Shown: positions 44,729-56,245, numbered from the stretch's first letter. The stretch: 64,000 nucleotides of DNA from Antrihabitans stalactiti (GCF_012932915.1 NZ_VCQU01000004.1:372001-436000); one strand, 5' to 3'. Notes: a model not told the origin generated them from the letters alone. Numbers and translations are program-made.

Positions 44729-46023
44729 CTGGACTGCTCCTCGGGACGATGGTCACTTGCGAAGCCATTGCGTGGCATACAGATTCGAATCTCGGTACCT
44801 TTGCCGATCGTAGACCGCAGATCGACCTCGCCGCCGCGGCGTTCGATACGGCCACGAATGGACCGGGTGAGACCATGCCGGTCCTCCGAAACGGCATCCA
44901 CGTCGAAACCTTTTCCGCGGTCGCGCACGAACACACTTACCTGCTCGGCTTCGACCTCTGCGAACAGATCGATGTCCACACAGCCGGAATGCTTGGCCGC
45001 GTTGACCAAAGCCTCTCGCGTCGCACCGAGGAGTGCGGTGAAATGCTCCTTCGGCAAACCACGCTCGGATGGCTCGTCACCCATTGCGACGTCACCGACC
45101 GTCACCGGAGTCACCTTCACTCCATGCTGATCCTCGACCTCGCCTGCGATGGTCCGCATGGCCGCAGCAAGGCTCGAATGCGCCGTCTCCCCACCACTGA
45201 ACAGCCACTTGCGAAGTTCGCGCTCCTGGCCACGCGCCAATCGCATGACCTCTTGCGGACTTTCCGCTTGCCGCTGAATGAGGGCAAGAGTCTGCAGCAC
45301 GGAATCGTGGAGATGCGAGGCGATTTCCTCACGCTCTTCGTTCCGGATGCGGGCCGCCCGTTCCGCATTGAGCGCCCGCAGCATCCGCAACCACAGTGGG
45401 ACCGTGAGCAATCCCGCTCCGACGAGAGTGACGAACACCGCCAGCAACGACGAGCCGAGCGAATTCAGGTTGACTCTCGCGACAACGACGACACCGAGGC
45501 CGACGACGATCAGCGTTGTGCCACCGATGATTCGGGCCCAGGTGAGCACATTCGGCCGTTGCGGCAACCCGATTGCCGACCGCGGTCCCTCGGAGTCGAA
45601 CTCCCGCCACACCAGCGCCGCACCGACGGCGACCACGACGATCGGAGCAATGACCGACCCCGCTGTCCCGCTGAACGCCCATGACACGGCGGCCGAGAGG
45701 CCCAGCCCCAAGATTGCAAACCCGATGGCCTGCTTGCGCTCCGCGGCGCTGGGCCGTTCGGTATCCGTTCCGCCTGGTGTGAAAATCCACAGCAGTCCAT
45801 AGCCGACGATGCCTGCGCCCGCCATCGCCGCGAGAACGACGAAGGCGATCCGAACCTTGAGCACATCGACGCCGAGATGATCGGCTAGCCCGCCCGCAAC
45901 GCCGCCGATGATCCGCCCACCGGAACGCCGAACCAGCCGGCCCTCCGAAGGGTCCGGCGCCGGTAGCGGATAACTGGCAGGCTGCACTCTTCGATACTGC
46001 CCGATTCGGCGCGCTCGCGGCAT
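44725..46023 (-). CDS. Sensor histidine kinase with N-terminal PspC domain
   Basis: A 432-residue sensor. Residues 28-84 form a PspC domain (RRSGGRIIGGVAGGLADHLG...IFTPGG), followed by several membrane helices (about 98-210), a HisKA_3 dimerisation domain with His239 in SHLHDSVLQ, and a HATPase domain at the C-terminus (NAAKHSG, DRGKGFD, GLTRSIRGRIERRGG). PspC domains link to membrane stress. The ATG at 46023 is chosen; the frame is open upstream but without family similarity. Divergent from another PspC gene. Confidence 0.9.
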   Translation of the reverse strand: MPRARRIGQYRRVQPASYPLPAPDPSEGRLVRRSGGRIIGGVAGGLADHLGVDVLKVRIAFVVLAAMAGAGIVGYGLLWIFTPGGTDTERPSAAERKQAIGFAILGLGLSAAVSWAFSGTAGSVIAPIVVVAVGAALVWREFDSEGPRSAIGLPQRPNVLTWARIIGGTTLIVVGLGVVVVARVNLNSLGSSLLAVFVTLVGAGLLTVPLWLRMLRALNAERAARIRNEEREEIASHLHDSVLQTLALIQRQAESPQEVMRLARGQERELRKWLFSGGETAHSSLAAAMRTIAGEVEDQHGVKVTPVTVGDVAMGDEPSERGLPKEHFTALLGATREALVNAAKHSGCVDIDLFAEVEAEQVSVFVRDRGKGFDVDAVSEDRHGLTRSIRGRIERRGGEVDLRSTIGKGTEIRICMPRNGFASDHRPEEQSS

Positions 46024-46135
46024 CGGGGATCGCCCTGATCTATTCGCCGATCCAGGCCGGTGGACATAAGAATCCGGGGAAAGATCAGGGTTCGCCCCGA
46101 TGTGGGAGACCACCGCTATCACCACCATTGGTGGC

Positions 46136-47524
46136 ATGAGGAATTCGACCTTCGCTGATCAAATCCACGAAATTTGGCGAACCCGGCCCGTGCGGCTACC
46201 CGACAAGGGTCCCGTCGCGGGCGTCGCCGCCGGCATCGCGTATCGGTACGGCGTCGATGCCGTCCTGATTCGTGTGGCATTCGTCGTCGCAACGATTTTC
46301 GGCGGCGCGGGCATCGTGCTCTACCTGGCGTCCTGGTTGTTCCTCAACCAGATCGGCGACGAGTCGTCGGTAGCCGAGTCCCTCTTCGGCAAAGGCCGCA
46401 GCTCGGAATCGCACACCAAGGCAATCGTCCTCGTCGTCGCACTCGCGATCGCGCTGACCACGATGGGCCCCATCGGTGTCGGCCTCGGTGGATCCGGACT
46501 GATCTCGACCGTTCTGCTGCTCGGCGGCCTCTGGTTGCTGCACCAGCGCCGGCCAGTCCCGCCACCGTTGCCCGCTGGCCATCTCCCCGTCGCTCCCATC
46601 ACGGGCTATCCCGGAACCGGCTACACCACAAGTCGATTCAACCCGGCAGCAGGCGAAAGCCTCTTCACCGACCAGTACAGTCCCTACACCCGGTTGCCCG
46701 ACCGCTACGTTCCCGACGTGCCTGCGGACGAGCCGGTCGCCGATACGCCGGCGGACGCGGCTGCCCCGACTGCCGGACCATCGCTGACGAAAGAGACGAA
46801 ACAGACGAAAGTCGAGACTCTCTCCCAGACCGCGGGCTTCCCGGTCCAAGGCATGCCGCCTTCGTGGGATCCACTCGGTGTCGCCCCGTTCGCGTGGGAT
46901 CTACCCGAGCCGACCGGAGCGGTCGCTGCACCGGAAAAGGTGGTCCGGCCGCGGTCACGGCTGACGTCGACCGTTCTCGGAATCGCGATCCTCGCGGCAG
47001 CAGGCACCTCCGCCGCTGCGTTCGCCGGAGCGGATTGGCTCTCACCTGGACGAATCGGTGCCATCTCGCTCGCAGTGATCGGGTTGGGGTTGATCCTCGG
47101 GGCATTCCTGCGACGCGGCTACGGCCTGCTCGTCGTGACCGGTCCGCTGACGGCTTTCGTCGTCGTCGCCTCGTTGCTCGGACCGGTCGATTTCGACGCC
47201 GCCACCCTGGGTGACAAGCAATGGAAGCCGACCACCGCTGCGGACCTGCAGTCCGACTACTCGCTGCTCCTCGGCTCGGGCAACCTCGACCTGCGCGAGC
47301 TCGAACTGTCCGAGAACAAGACGGTCGACATCGATGCGCAGCTGGCAGAGCTGAAGGTCCTGTTGCCCGCGAACCTGGACGTCCACAAAACGAGCACGAT
47401 CTTCGCGGGCGAAGTCACCGGCATTCCCGATGGGACCGACGGTGGCGCGGACGGCACCAAAGGTCCAGTGCTGACCCTCAACATCAAGACCCGACTCGGC
47501 AGCGTGGAGGTACACCGTGGGTGA
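46136..47524 (+). CDS. PspC-domain membrane protein with C-terminal beta-rich domain
   Basis: A 462-residue protein. PspC domain at residues 18-76 (VRLPDKGPVAGVAAGIAYRYG...LFLNQIG), membrane helices near 100-135, a Pro-rich linker (about 145-275), four or five more hydrophobic segments (about 285-365) and a C-terminal LiaF-type domain (375-462) with regular beta strands (DYSLLLGSGNLDLRELEL, ELKVLLPANLDV). The likely target or partner of the divergent two-component system. Start uncertain: ATG at 46136 or 46100. Confidence 0.8.
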   Translation: MRNSTFADQIHEIWRTRPVRLPDKGPVAGVAAGIAYRYGVDAVLIRVAFVVATIFGGAGIVLYLASWLFLNQIGDESSVAESLFGKGRSSESHTKAIVLVVALAIALTTMGPIGVGLGGSGLISTVLLLGGLWLLHQRRPVPPPLPAGHLPVAPITGYPGTGYTTSRFNPAAGESLFTDQYSPYTRLPDRYVPDVPADEPVADTPADAAAPTAGPSLTKETKQTKVETLSQTAGFPVQGMPPSWDPLGVAPFAWDLPEPTGAVAAPEKVVRPRSRLTSTVLGIAILAAAGTSAAAFAGADWLSPGRIGAISLAVIGLGLILGAFLRRGYGLLVVTGPLTAFVVVASLLGPVDFDAATLGDKQWKPTTAADLQSDYSLLLGSGNLDLRELELSENKTVDIDAQLAELKVLLPANLDVHKTSTIFAGEVTGIPDGTDGGADGTKGPVLTLNIKTRLGSVEVHRG

Positions 47525-47720
47525 CAACGAATCGACCAAGCGCGGACCATCCGCCCTCTTGCTGCTGCCCGGCCTGATCGCTGTCGCGGTCAGCGTGTGG
47601 GCACTCGCGGGACCGGATACGTGGGCGGCATTGACGGACAACCACGTCGGCTGGTTCTTCGTCGTCGCCGCCATCGTCGTCGGGGCCGTGCTGGTCATCG
47701 CCCCGAGTTCGAAACGCTAG
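47517..47720 (+). CDS. Small two-helix membrane protein (67 aa)
   Basis: Two hydrophobic helices (about residues 13-31 and 43-62) separated by a short polar loop, with a charged N-terminus. The GTG start lies inside the last codons of the PspC gene (8-base overlap), so the two are co-expressed. It could be a small accessory subunit of the PspC protein. No family recognised. Confidence 0.6.
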   Translation: MGDNESTKRGPSALLLLPGLIAVAVSVWALAGPDTWAALTDNHVGWFFVVAAIVVGAVLVIAPSSKR

Positions 47721-47724
47721 CGAG

Positions 47725-49281
47725 CTACTCCCACTCGATGGTGCCCGGCGGCTTGCTGGTCACGTCGAGCACGACCCGGTTCACCTCCGCAACCTCGTTG
47801 GTGATCCGGGTCGAAATGCGTTCCAGCACTTCGTAAGGCAGCCGCGTCCAGTCGGCGGTCATCGCATCCTCGCTCGATACCGGACGAAGCACGATCGGGT
47901 GCCCATAGGTCCGGCCGTCGCCCTGCACGCCCACGCTGCGAACATCGGCAAGCAACACGACCGGACACTGCCAGATCTGGCCGTCGAGACCTGCCGCGGT
48001 CAACTCTTCGCGGGCGATGGCATCGGCCTGCCGCAAGGTGGCGAGCCGGTCGCGCGTGACCTCGCCTACGATCCGGATCGCCAGCCCAGGCCCCGGGAAG
48101 GGTTGGCGCCCAACGATTTCCTGTGGCAGGCCAAGCTCCCGCCCGACCGCACGGACCTCGTCTTTGAACAGCAGGCGCAGCGGCTCGACCAGCTTGAATT
48201 CCAAATCGTCGGGTAGCCCCCCGACGTTGTGATGACTCTTGATGTTGGCGGTCCCCGAACCACCGCCGGACTCGACCACATCCGGGTAGAGGGTGCCCTG
48301 AACGAGGAAGTCGACAGATTCGGCATGCGTCACTTCGGCCACCGCGCCCTCGAAGCTGCGGATGAACTCGCGACCGATGATCTTGCGCTTCTCTTCCGGA
48401 TCGGACACGCCGTCGAGTTCGCCGAGGAACTTGTCGACCGCATTGACCGTGATCAGTTTCGCGCCGGTTGCGGCGACGAAATCCTGCTGAACTTGCTCGC
48501 GTTCACCGGCACGCAACAGTCCGTGGTCGACGAACACGCAGGTCAAACGGTCACCGATTGCTCGTTGCACCAGTGCCGCAGCGACCGCCGAGTCGACACC
48601 ACCGGACAACCCGCAAATCGCATGACCGTCGCCGATCTGGTCACGCACTTGGGCGACCAACGATTCGGCGATGCTCGCGGCCGTCCACGTCGAGCCGATA
48701 CCGGCAATGTCGTGAAGGAAGCGGCCGAGCACCTGCTGACCGTGCGGCGAATGCAAGACCTCGGGGTGATACTGCACGCCCGCAAGCCGGCGCTCGACAT
48801 TCTCGAACGCCGCCACCGGTGCACCGACGCTCGTCCCGGTTACCGAGAAGCCTTGCGGCGCATCGGTGACCGCGTCGCCATGGCTCATCCATACCGGCTG
48901 CACGGCAGGCAGTCCGTCGTGCAGCACGCCACCGTCGACACTCAGATCGGTGCGTCCGTACTCGCGCGTTCCGGTGTTCGTCACGACGCCCCCGAGTGCC
49001 TGCGCCATGGCCTGGAAGCCGTAGCAGATACCGAAGACCGGGATGTCGAGGTCGAACAAGCGCGGATCCAACTGCGGCGCGCCTTCCGCGTACACGCTGG
49101 ACGGACCGCCAGACAGAACTACCGCGAGTGGATTCTTGGCAGCGATCTCCTCGACCGTCGCCGTATGCGGCACGACCTCCGAGTAGACATTCGCCTCACG
49201 AACCCGCCGCGCGATCAGCTGCGCGTACTGCGCACCGAAGTCGACGACGAGAACCGGCCTGGCCTGGGGGGTATCTGACAC
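47725..49281 (-). CDS. guaA: GMP synthase (glutamine-hydrolysing)
   Basis: A 518-residue two-domain enzyme converting XMP to GMP. Class I glutamine amidotransferase domain at the N-terminus ([19 protein letters not shown]; nucleophile Cys in FGICYGFQ; His-x-Glu in QYHPEV) and ATP-pyrophosphatase domain with SGGVDS (about 226-231), ending in the dimerisation domain [16 protein letters not shown] start. It ends four bases beyond the small membrane gene on the opposite strand. Confidence 0.96.
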   Translation of the reverse strand: MSDTPQARPVLVVDFGAQYAQLIARRVREANVYSEVVPHTATVEEIAAKNPLAVVLSGGPSSVYAEGAPQLDPRLFDLDIPVFGICYGFQAMAQALGGVVTNTGTREYGRTDLSVDGGVLHDGLPAVQPVWMSHGDAVTDAPQGFSVTGTSVGAPVAAFENVERRLAGVQYHPEVLHSPHGQQVLGRFLHDIAGIGSTWTAASIAESLVAQVRDQIGDGHAICGLSGGVDSAVAAALVQRAIGDRLTCVFVDHGLLRAGEREQVQQDFVAATGAKLITVNAVDKFLGELDGVSDPEEKRKIIGREFIRSFEGAVAEVTHAESVDFLVQGTLYPDVVESGGGSGTANIKSHHNVGGLPDDLEFKLVEPLRLLFKDEVRAVGRELGLPQEIVGRQPFPGPGLAIRIVGEVTRDRLATLRQADAIAREELTAAGLDGQIWQCPVVLLADVRSVGVQGDGRTYGHPIVLRPVSSEDAMTADWTRLPYEVLERISTRITNEVAEVNRVVLDVTSKPPGTIEWE

Positions 49282-49313
49282 CCGCCCAGTCTATTGGGCC
49301 CTCTGTGCGGCCT

Positions 49314-50456
49314 TCAGGCGCGGACGGCCAAACCGACCTTCTGAAATTCCTTGAGGTCCGAGTAGCCCGACTTCGCCATCGAGCGACGCAGTCCACCAAC
49401 GAGATTCAAAGATCCGAACGGATCGTTCGACGGGCCGTTGAGCACCTTGTCCAAGCTCGGTCGAGAGCCACCGGGAGCCACAGGCAACAACGCGCCACGT
49501 GGCATCGACGGGTGCGCCGCTGCAGACGGCCAGTACCAACCGGCACCGGGGGCCTCCGCAGCGACCGCCAGCGGCACCCCGAGCATGGCCGCGTCGGCGC
49601 CGCATGCAATCGCCTTCGCGAGCTGCCCGGACGTCTCGATATCGCCGTCGGCGATCACATGCACATACCTGCCGCCGGTCTCGTCCAGGTAATCGCGTCG
49701 AGCCGCTGCAGCATCCGCAATGGCGGTCGCCATCGGCACGCCGATTCCCAGGACCTCACCAGTCGTCGTCGCACCTTCGAACGAGCCGTACCCGACGATC
49801 ACGCCTGCGGCACCGGTACGCATCAGGTGCAACGCAGTCCGGTGGTCGCTGACGCCGCCTGCAACGACTGGCACGTCGAGCTCAGCGATGAACGTCTTCA
49901 GGTTGAGCGGTTCGTCGCCCGAGGGATCGACATGCTCGGCAGAAATGATCGTGCCGTGCACGAACAGCAGGTCGACGCCGGCCTGCACCAGCAGCGGCGT
50001 GAGAGCACGCGCGTTCTGCGGGCTCACACGGACCGCTGTGGTCACTCCAGACTCGCGAATCCGGGCGATCGCAGCCCCGAGTAGGTCCGGCTGCAACGGT
50101 GCGCTGTGGAGTTGCTGAAGCAGCGTGATCGAGGCATCGACATCAGCGTCCGACTCGGCAACCTCGATGAGCTGCTCGAGCTTCGCATCGACGTCGGCGT
50201 GCCTCGCCCACAACCCCTCGCCGTTCAAAACACCGAGGCCGCCTGCCTTGCCGAGCGCGATGACGGTGTCCGGCGACATCAACGCATCGGTCGGATGCGC
50301 CAAAATTGGGATATCGAACCGGTAGGCATCGATCTGCCACGCCGTTGACGCCTGTTGCGACGACCTCGTCCGCCGCGACGGAACGATATCGACATCATCA
50401 AGCTCGTACGTCCGACGAGCAGTTCTGCCCATGCCGATCTCGACGAGATCCCGCAC
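49314..50456 (-). CDS. guaB3: GuaB3 family IMP dehydrogenase-related protein
   Basis: A 380-residue (beta/alpha)8 protein of the IMPDH/GMP reductase superfamily without CBS domains, starting MRDLVEIGMGRTARRTYELDDVDIVPSRRTR, the hallmark of the actinobacterial GuaB3 group. GuaB3 has been annotated as IMP dehydrogenase but a cyanobacterial member was reported as a GMP reductase; the activity here is not decided by sequence. GTG start with AGGAGG seven bases upstream. The neighbour of guaB2, as in Rv3410c-Rv3411c. Confidence 0.9.
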   Translation of the reverse strand: MRDLVEIGMGRTARRTYELDDVDIVPSRRTRSSQQASTAWQIDAYRFDIPILAHPTDALMSPDTVIALGKAGGLGVLNGEGLWARHADVDAKLEQLIEVAESDADVDASITLLQQLHSAPLQPDLLGAAIARIRESGVTTAVRVSPQNARALTPLLVQAGVDLLFVHGTIISAEHVDPSGDEPLNLKTFIAELDVPVVAGGVSDHRTALHLMRTGAAGVIVGYGSFEGATTTGEVLGIGVPMATAIADAAAARRDYLDETGGRYVHVIADGDIETSGQLAKAIACGADAAMLGVPLAVAAEAPGAGWYWPSAAAHPSMPRGALLPVAPGGSRPSLDKVLNGPSNDPFGSLNLVGGLRRSMAKSGYSDLKEFQKVGLAVRA

Positions 50457-50594
50457 TACGTGCCTCCTGTGTCTAATTTGCTTCGCTGCGCGAGCGGGCT
50501 TTTCGACGGTGTCTTCCCTCGTCGCTCCCGCTTCGCGGTCACGCTCCTCAGTCCAGACCCCGCCGGCCCGCTCGCTTGCTCAGCGGAGGCCAAC

Positions 50595-52187
<1,593 letters not shown>

Positions 52188-52322
52188 CTAACTGATAACC
52201 CGTTGAATGGCTGGGCGGGAAGCATTATTCCCCAGCTGTGCATTCCATGGTATCGGCTCACGGAGTGGACGTGTCCCGCCTGCGGCTGGCGCAGACGTAC
52301 CCGATCTGCGTACCGTTGACGT

Positions 52323-52730
52323 GTGCGCGACCATTTGCCTCCAGGCCTACCGCCGGACCCGTTTGCGGGTGACCCCTCGGATCCATCGGCTGCACTCGAC
52401 GAGCTCGAGCCCGGTCAACCTCTCGATCTGCAGGAACGCCTCGCAGTCGAAGAAGACCTCGCCGATCTCGCGGTGTACGAAGCACTGCTCGCCGACCGCG
52501 GCATCCGCGGTCTGGTCGTGTCGTGCGAGGACTGCAAGCAGGATCACTATCACGACTGGGACATGTTGCGCGCGAACCTGCTCCAGCTTCTCGTCGATGG
52601 CACCGTGCGTCCGCACGAGCCCGCCTACGATCCGACGCCCGAGGCCTACGTCACGTGGGACTACTGCCGTGGCTACGCCGACGCATCGATGAACGAAGCG
52701 CTACACGGCGGCGACGGCTTCGACAGCTGA
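52323..52730 (+). CDS. DUF5319 protein (Rv3412-like)
   Basis: A 135-residue acidic soluble protein conserved in mycolic-acid actinobacteria between guaB2 and sigD. Pattern LPPGLPPDPFAGDP (5-18), a long acidic helix (30-58) and SCEDCKQDHYHDWDMLRANLLQLL (67-90), whose two Cys and three His could bind metal. GTG start; the region 52140-52322 upstream holds only its promoter and that of guaB2. Function unknown. Confidence 0.85.
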   Translation: MRDHLPPGLPPDPFAGDPSDPSAALDELEPGQPLDLQERLAVEEDLADLAVYEALLADRGIRGLVVSCEDCKQDHYHDWDMLRANLLQLLVDGTVRPHEPAYDPTPEAYVTWDYCRGYADASMNEALHGGDGFDS

Positions 52731-52777
52731 ACGCCCGTGCCGCCCCGTGAGGGGCACGGAACGGCATGAACAACACG

Positions 52778-52807
52778 AAAGGCCCCCCGGAGTACCGGGG
52801 GGCCTTT
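52778..52807. terminator. Bidirectional intrinsic terminator
   Basis: A perfect 13-pair GC-rich stem, AAAGGCCCCCCGG with CCGGGGGGCCTTT, around AGTA, with A's on one side and TTTT on the other. It lies between the convergent DUF5319 and anti-sigma genes and can serve both. Confidence 0.9.
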
Positions 52808-52825
52808 TCGTTGGTGTTCGGTCCG

Positions 52826-53890
52826 CTAGCGGGTCAGGTTGCGCAAGCCTGGGATCTGCGGGACGGACGACTCGGACGTCGACCCTGACGTCTCGATCAC
52901 AGGCGGTTCAGGTACCGGTGCGCTGTTGGCGGCGCTGGTCGGCGTCACCGGCGGCACGACAACCGGCGGGGGCTCACTTGAAGTGACAGGGGCCGGTGTC
53001 GTCGTCGTGACGGGTGCCTGTGTCGTGGTCGTCGTCACGTCGGTTGTGGTTGTCGTCTCCGGCGGAGTCGAGTCAGCGGGCTTCGGTGTCGGCGAGACAG
53101 TCACCGCCGATGAATCCCCCGGCACGAGCGCAGGATTCGGCTTCGGCGAGGTGCTCGGACTCGGCTTCGTCTCGACGGACACCGAGGACTCCGGCGATGT
53201 CGGCTGCGACGTCGTGTTCGAACCGGGCGCCGTCGGGAGCACCTTGGCGATCTGCTCGTTCAGCTTCTTCCACATCTCGAGCAGGGCGTCGCGATCCTGG
53301 GCGTCGTTGACGTCGGTGACGCGGGATGCCGCATGCTCCAGCTTCTCCTTGGCTGCAGCAGGCTTGCCGCTGTCGAGGAGCTTCTGCGCTTCTTCCAGGT
53401 CCGAGCTTGTGTCGATGTTCGCCATGGTCGAGTTCGCCTGTTCGCTGAACACGACCTGCTTGACCTTCCACAGCGGATCACCGGGCTCGGCGTTGTACGA
53501 GAACGCCGTCATTCCGCCGACGACCAGGGCAATTGCAGCAGCTGCTCCGACGATCGGCCTGACCAGTCGCAACCGTCCGCCGGCGTTGGCGCGGGCCGCC
53601 CTGGCACCGATCTCCTGGTTCACCGCTGCGAATACGGTGTCGATATCGGGCGCCGCGGGCAGCGGCGGCATCGTGAGCTCCGCACGCCAGTTGGCGAGCA
53701 GAGACGCTATTTGGTACTCGTCCGTGCTGTCTGTCGCGACAGGTCCGTCGCTCGCGATGGCATCGATCAGCTCGTCGTCACGTCGGACCGCTGCGATGTC
53801 GACCGGAGTACCGTCCACATTCGCGTCGGCGTAGGGATCGGCGTGCTGCGATCCCGCGCCGAAGCGGCCGCGCTTACTGTCCCTAGCCAT
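52826..53890 (-). CDS. rsdA: Anti-sigma-D factor, membrane-spanning
   Basis: A 354-residue protein with a cytoplasmic N-terminal anti-sigma domain (PVDIAAVRRDDELIDAIASDG, about residues 29-49), one membrane helix (about 108-128, IVGAAAAIALVVGGMTAF), then an extracellular part with a coiled-coil region (140-210) and a long Thr/Pro/Ser-rich tail. Corresponds to Rv3413c (RsdA), which holds SigD until regulated proteolysis. The ATG at 53890 overlaps the sigD stop by eight bases; an in-frame GTG at 53899 is also possible. Confidence 0.88.
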   Translation of the reverse strand: MARDSKRGRFGAGSQHADPYADANVDGTPVDIAAVRRDDELIDAIASDGPVATDSTDEYQIASLLANWRAELTMPPLPAAPDIDTVFAAVNQEIGARAARANAGGRLRLVRPIVGAAAAIALVVGGMTAFSYNAEPGDPLWKVKQVVFSEQANSTMANIDTSSDLEEAQKLLDSGKPAAAKEKLEHAASRVTDVNDAQDRDALLEMWKKLNEQIAKVLPTAPGSNTTSQPTSPESSVSVETKPSPSTSPKPNPALVPGDSSAVTVSPTPKPADSTPPETTTTTDVTTTTTQAPVTTTTPAPVTSSEPPPVVVPPVTPTSAANSAPVPEPPVIETSGSTSESSVPQIPGLRNLTR

Positions 53891-54461
53891 ACATTTCACC
53901 TGCCTTAGCTACCTGAGTCTTCAGTTTCGCGATCGCCCGGTGCTGGGCGACGCGTACTGCGCCTGCTGTGCTGCCAACGGCTGCTGCCGTCTCTTCCGCC
54001 GATAGCCCGACAACCAACCTGAGGATCAAAATCTCGCGGTGCTTTTCGGGAAGTGTCGAGAGCAAATCGTTCATTTGCCTGCTGGCCTCAGAATCGAGGG
54101 CCTGCTGCTCGGGGCCATTGTCGGTGGATATTACGTCTGGTACCTCGGCCATCGGGTCCGCTTTGTTACGCCCAGCATTTCGATGAGCGTCTGCGACCTT
54201 GTGCGAAGCAATTCCGTACACGAAGGCCATGAATGGCCGACCTTGGTCTTGATACCGAGGCAACGCGGTCATCACGGCGAGGCATACCTCCTGCGCCACA
54301 TCGTCTGCGGAGAGCTGCCCACGCTCCGCAGATCCGACCCTAGCTCTGCAATACCGCACAACCAGGGGCCGGACAATTTCCAGGACGAGGGAGAGAGAGG
54401 CTCTGTCGCCCTGCGCTGCGGCAGCTACGGCGGAGTCCAACTCCTCACCCGTATTAGTCAT
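53883..54461 (-). CDS. sigD: ECF RNA polymerase sigma factor SigD
   Basis: A 192-residue ECF sigma factor. Region 2 (LEIVRPLVVRYCRARVG...DDVAQEVCLAVMTALPRY...FMAFVYGIASHKVADAHR) and region 4 (LPEKHREILILRLVVGLSAEETAAAVGSTAGAVRVAQHRAI) closely follow mycobacterial SigD as I know it. The ATG at 54461 gives the matching N-terminus; the open frame extends 26 codons upstream without support. Co-transcribed with the anti-sigma gene. Confidence 0.93.
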   Translation of the reverse strand: MTNTGEELDSAVAAAAQGDRASLSLVLEIVRPLVVRYCRARVGSAERGQLSADDVAQEVCLAVMTALPRYQDQGRPFMAFVYGIASHKVADAHRNAGRNKADPMAEVPDVISTDNGPEQQALDSEASRQMNDLLSTLPEKHREILILRLVVGLSAEETAAAVGSTAGAVRVAQHRAIAKLKTQVAKAGEMYG

Positions 54462-54586
54462 CGTTAGCGAATTCCCTGGCGTTACAGTGGCACGTCCCCC
54501 ACCGGGCATGCTTCCGCCGCGGCGGAACGGTAACAACAATAGCCACCGCGGTATCCCGCTCTTATCTCAACACTGCAGCGATCGGC

Positions 54587-55405
54587 TCAAGGTTGGTAGA
54601 ACCGGCCACCGCGCCGGAAAATCAAGCTCGCACTCGCAGCAGCGATTTCGTTCGGGCAACCCGTACCTGCCAGCAGCATCGCCGCTGCCCAGCGCAGTGG
54701 AATCAAGCCGAACCGCGCGGACTGATCGACAACCTCCCGCGCCTCGGAGTGCGCCTCCGCCAGGCGGTCGGACGCGGCGAAACACGCCGCCACGAGCAGC
54801 GAAGACTTGACGCGGTGGCGCACCGACGGACCTGTGTCCGACAACTCCTTCGCCGCCTGCGCGTGTTTCATCGCACGTCGAGCGTCGCCACCGCCGAGTG
54901 CGAGTTCCGCTCCGACCCACTGCCGTCGGATGTGCTGACGCCACAACGCCTGGTCCGCGCCGGCAGCGTCGAGCATCTCGTCGCAGCGCTGGATGAGTCG
55001 GTGCCCCAATGCGAATCGACCGACGCCGAGGGCATCGGCTGCCAACCCCGTGAAACCATCGCAGCGAGCCGCGGTCGAATCGGTATCACTGCTTACCCCG
55101 TTGAGCAGTGCAAGAGCCGCACCGTCACGTTGGGCGGCAGTGCGATGCCAGCCGAGCTGGCGCAGCAACGAGGCTTCGGTACTCACGATGAGCGACTGCA
55201 GCGAGCGATCGGGACCGGCGAGCGACCGCGCGGCCCGCAACTCCGATCGGGCCCTGCCGTAGTGCCCTTGTCCACCGAGTGCCACTGCGCGTAGCCATGC
55301 GCTCCGCGCGTCGACGGCAGGCATGAGGCGGGCTCGGCCTGGATCGGCCCCGAACGCGACGGCCTCGAGGTCGGACTCTGACCCCGGGGGGAGCTCGCTG
55401 CGCAC
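54587..55405 (-). CDS. Rv3415c-like helical (TPR-type) protein
   Basis: A 272-residue protein of Ala/Leu/Arg-rich helical hairpins (SAWLRAVALGGQGHYGRARSELRAARSLAG, and similar units through residue 255) resembling tetratricopeptide repeats. It lies directly upstream of sigD on the same strand, as Rv3415c does in M. tuberculosis. No catalytic motif or membrane segment is seen. It may take part in the SigD system, but this is positional inference. Confidence 0.7.
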   Translation of the reverse strand: MRSELPPGSESDLEAVAFGADPGRARLMPAVDARSAWLRAVALGGQGHYGRARSELRAARSLAGPDRSLQSLIVSTEASLLRQLGWHRTAAQRDGAALALLNGVSSDTDSTAARCDGFTGLAADALGVGRFALGHRLIQRCDEMLDAAGADQALWRQHIRRQWVGAELALGGGDARRAMKHAQAAKELSDTGPSVRHRVKSSLLVAACFAASDRLAEAHSEAREVVDQSARFGLIPLRWAAAMLLAGTGCPNEIAAASASLIFRRGGRFYQP

Positions 55406-55944
55406 TGGGCAACCATAGTTCCTGCGGCGAGGACGAATACCGGCGGTGGATCCGAAACGGAATGGTTTGGATCGCGAGGATTTGTTTCGTTTGGGTTAAT
55501 CTCGCAAAACGTCCGGATGACCAATTAACCGAAGTGCGCTCACAAACACCTTATCCAGACTTCTCGGACACCGATTTCGGTAACGAAACTGCGCCTTCAC
55601 ACTGCCCTCGCCGGGCCCTCCTGATGGCTGCGAGTCACATCTCGATTCGATAGCGAAATATTACCCTTGAGCTGCGAATATTCCTCACCGACGCAGGTCC
55701 GCAGCGCCGACATATGGCGTTCGAAAAGCAGCGTCGAGACTACCCGAGATCATGACGATCGGCGAAAGTAAACGGATTCCAGGTTAATTCTCTGAAATCA
55801 GGTTATGGAAATCGCCACCCAATCCAACTATTGACGTTATTTCAATACGCACCCTAACGTTGCTCATCGCCCACCAGTCTCGACGATTGCGACTGATCCG
55901 CACTACTTGACGACTCTCACGAGCTCGCACCACTAGGAGTTCAC
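55406..55944. other. Long AT-richer regulatory region upstream of whiB3
   Basis: No convincing gene. The stretch is visibly richer in A and T than its surroundings, and carries three GGTTAAT/ATTAACC words (near 55493, 55528 and 55783) plus the promoter candidate at 55831. Long untranslated or regulatory regions before whiB3 are known from mycobacteria. A 63-codon frame at 55462-55653 has no ribosome site and is not counted. Confidence 0.55.
55831..55860 (+). promoter_or_regulatory. Candidate whiB3 promoter
   Basis: TTGACG at 55831-55836 and TAACGT at 55855-55860 are separated by 18 bases; the start codon is 85 bases further on, after AGGAG. A second TTGACG lies at 55907 but lacks a -10 partner. 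Confidence 0.4.
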
Positions 55945-56238
55945 ATGCCTGCACCGACACACCTACCCGGGCCGAACGCAGACATCTGGGACTGGCAAAT
56001 GCGCGGTCTCTGCCGCGGAGTCGATTCCTCAGTGTTCTTCCATCCCGACGGCGAACGCGGCCGTGCCCGCTCCCAACGCGAGTTGCGCGCCAAAGAGATC
56101 TGCCGCCAGTGCCCCGTGCTCGCTCAGTGCCGCAACCACGCGCTCAACGTGAGCGAACCCTACGGAATCTGGGGTGGCATGTCGGAGACCGAACGCGAGC
56201 TCTACGCCCGCCGGATCCGCCGGCGCATGGCCGGATAG
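55945..56238 (+). CDS. whiB3: WhiB-family iron-sulfur redox regulator WhiB3
   Basis: A 97-residue Wbl protein. The four cluster ligands are Cys23, Cys53, Cys56 and Cys62 (C-x29-C-x2-C-x5-C), followed by the GIWGGM turn (74-79) and a basic C-terminus (RRIRRRMAG) for DNA contact. WhiB3 senses redox state and oxygen/NO via a 4Fe-4S cluster and influences lipid metabolism in mycobacteria. AGGAG lies six bases before the ATG. Located between sigD and groEL1 as in Rv3416. Confidence 0.93.
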   Translation: MPAPTHLPGPNADIWDWQMRGLCRGVDSSVFFHPDGERGRARSQRELRAKEICRQCPVLAQCRNHALNVSEPYGIWGGMSETERELYARRIRRRMAG

Positions 56239-56245
56239 CCATACA

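Noticed and set aside
52735-52758. Additional hairpin GTGCC...GGGGCAC after the DUF5319 gene
   Set aside because: The stem is interrupted and a much stronger terminator follows 20 bases later.
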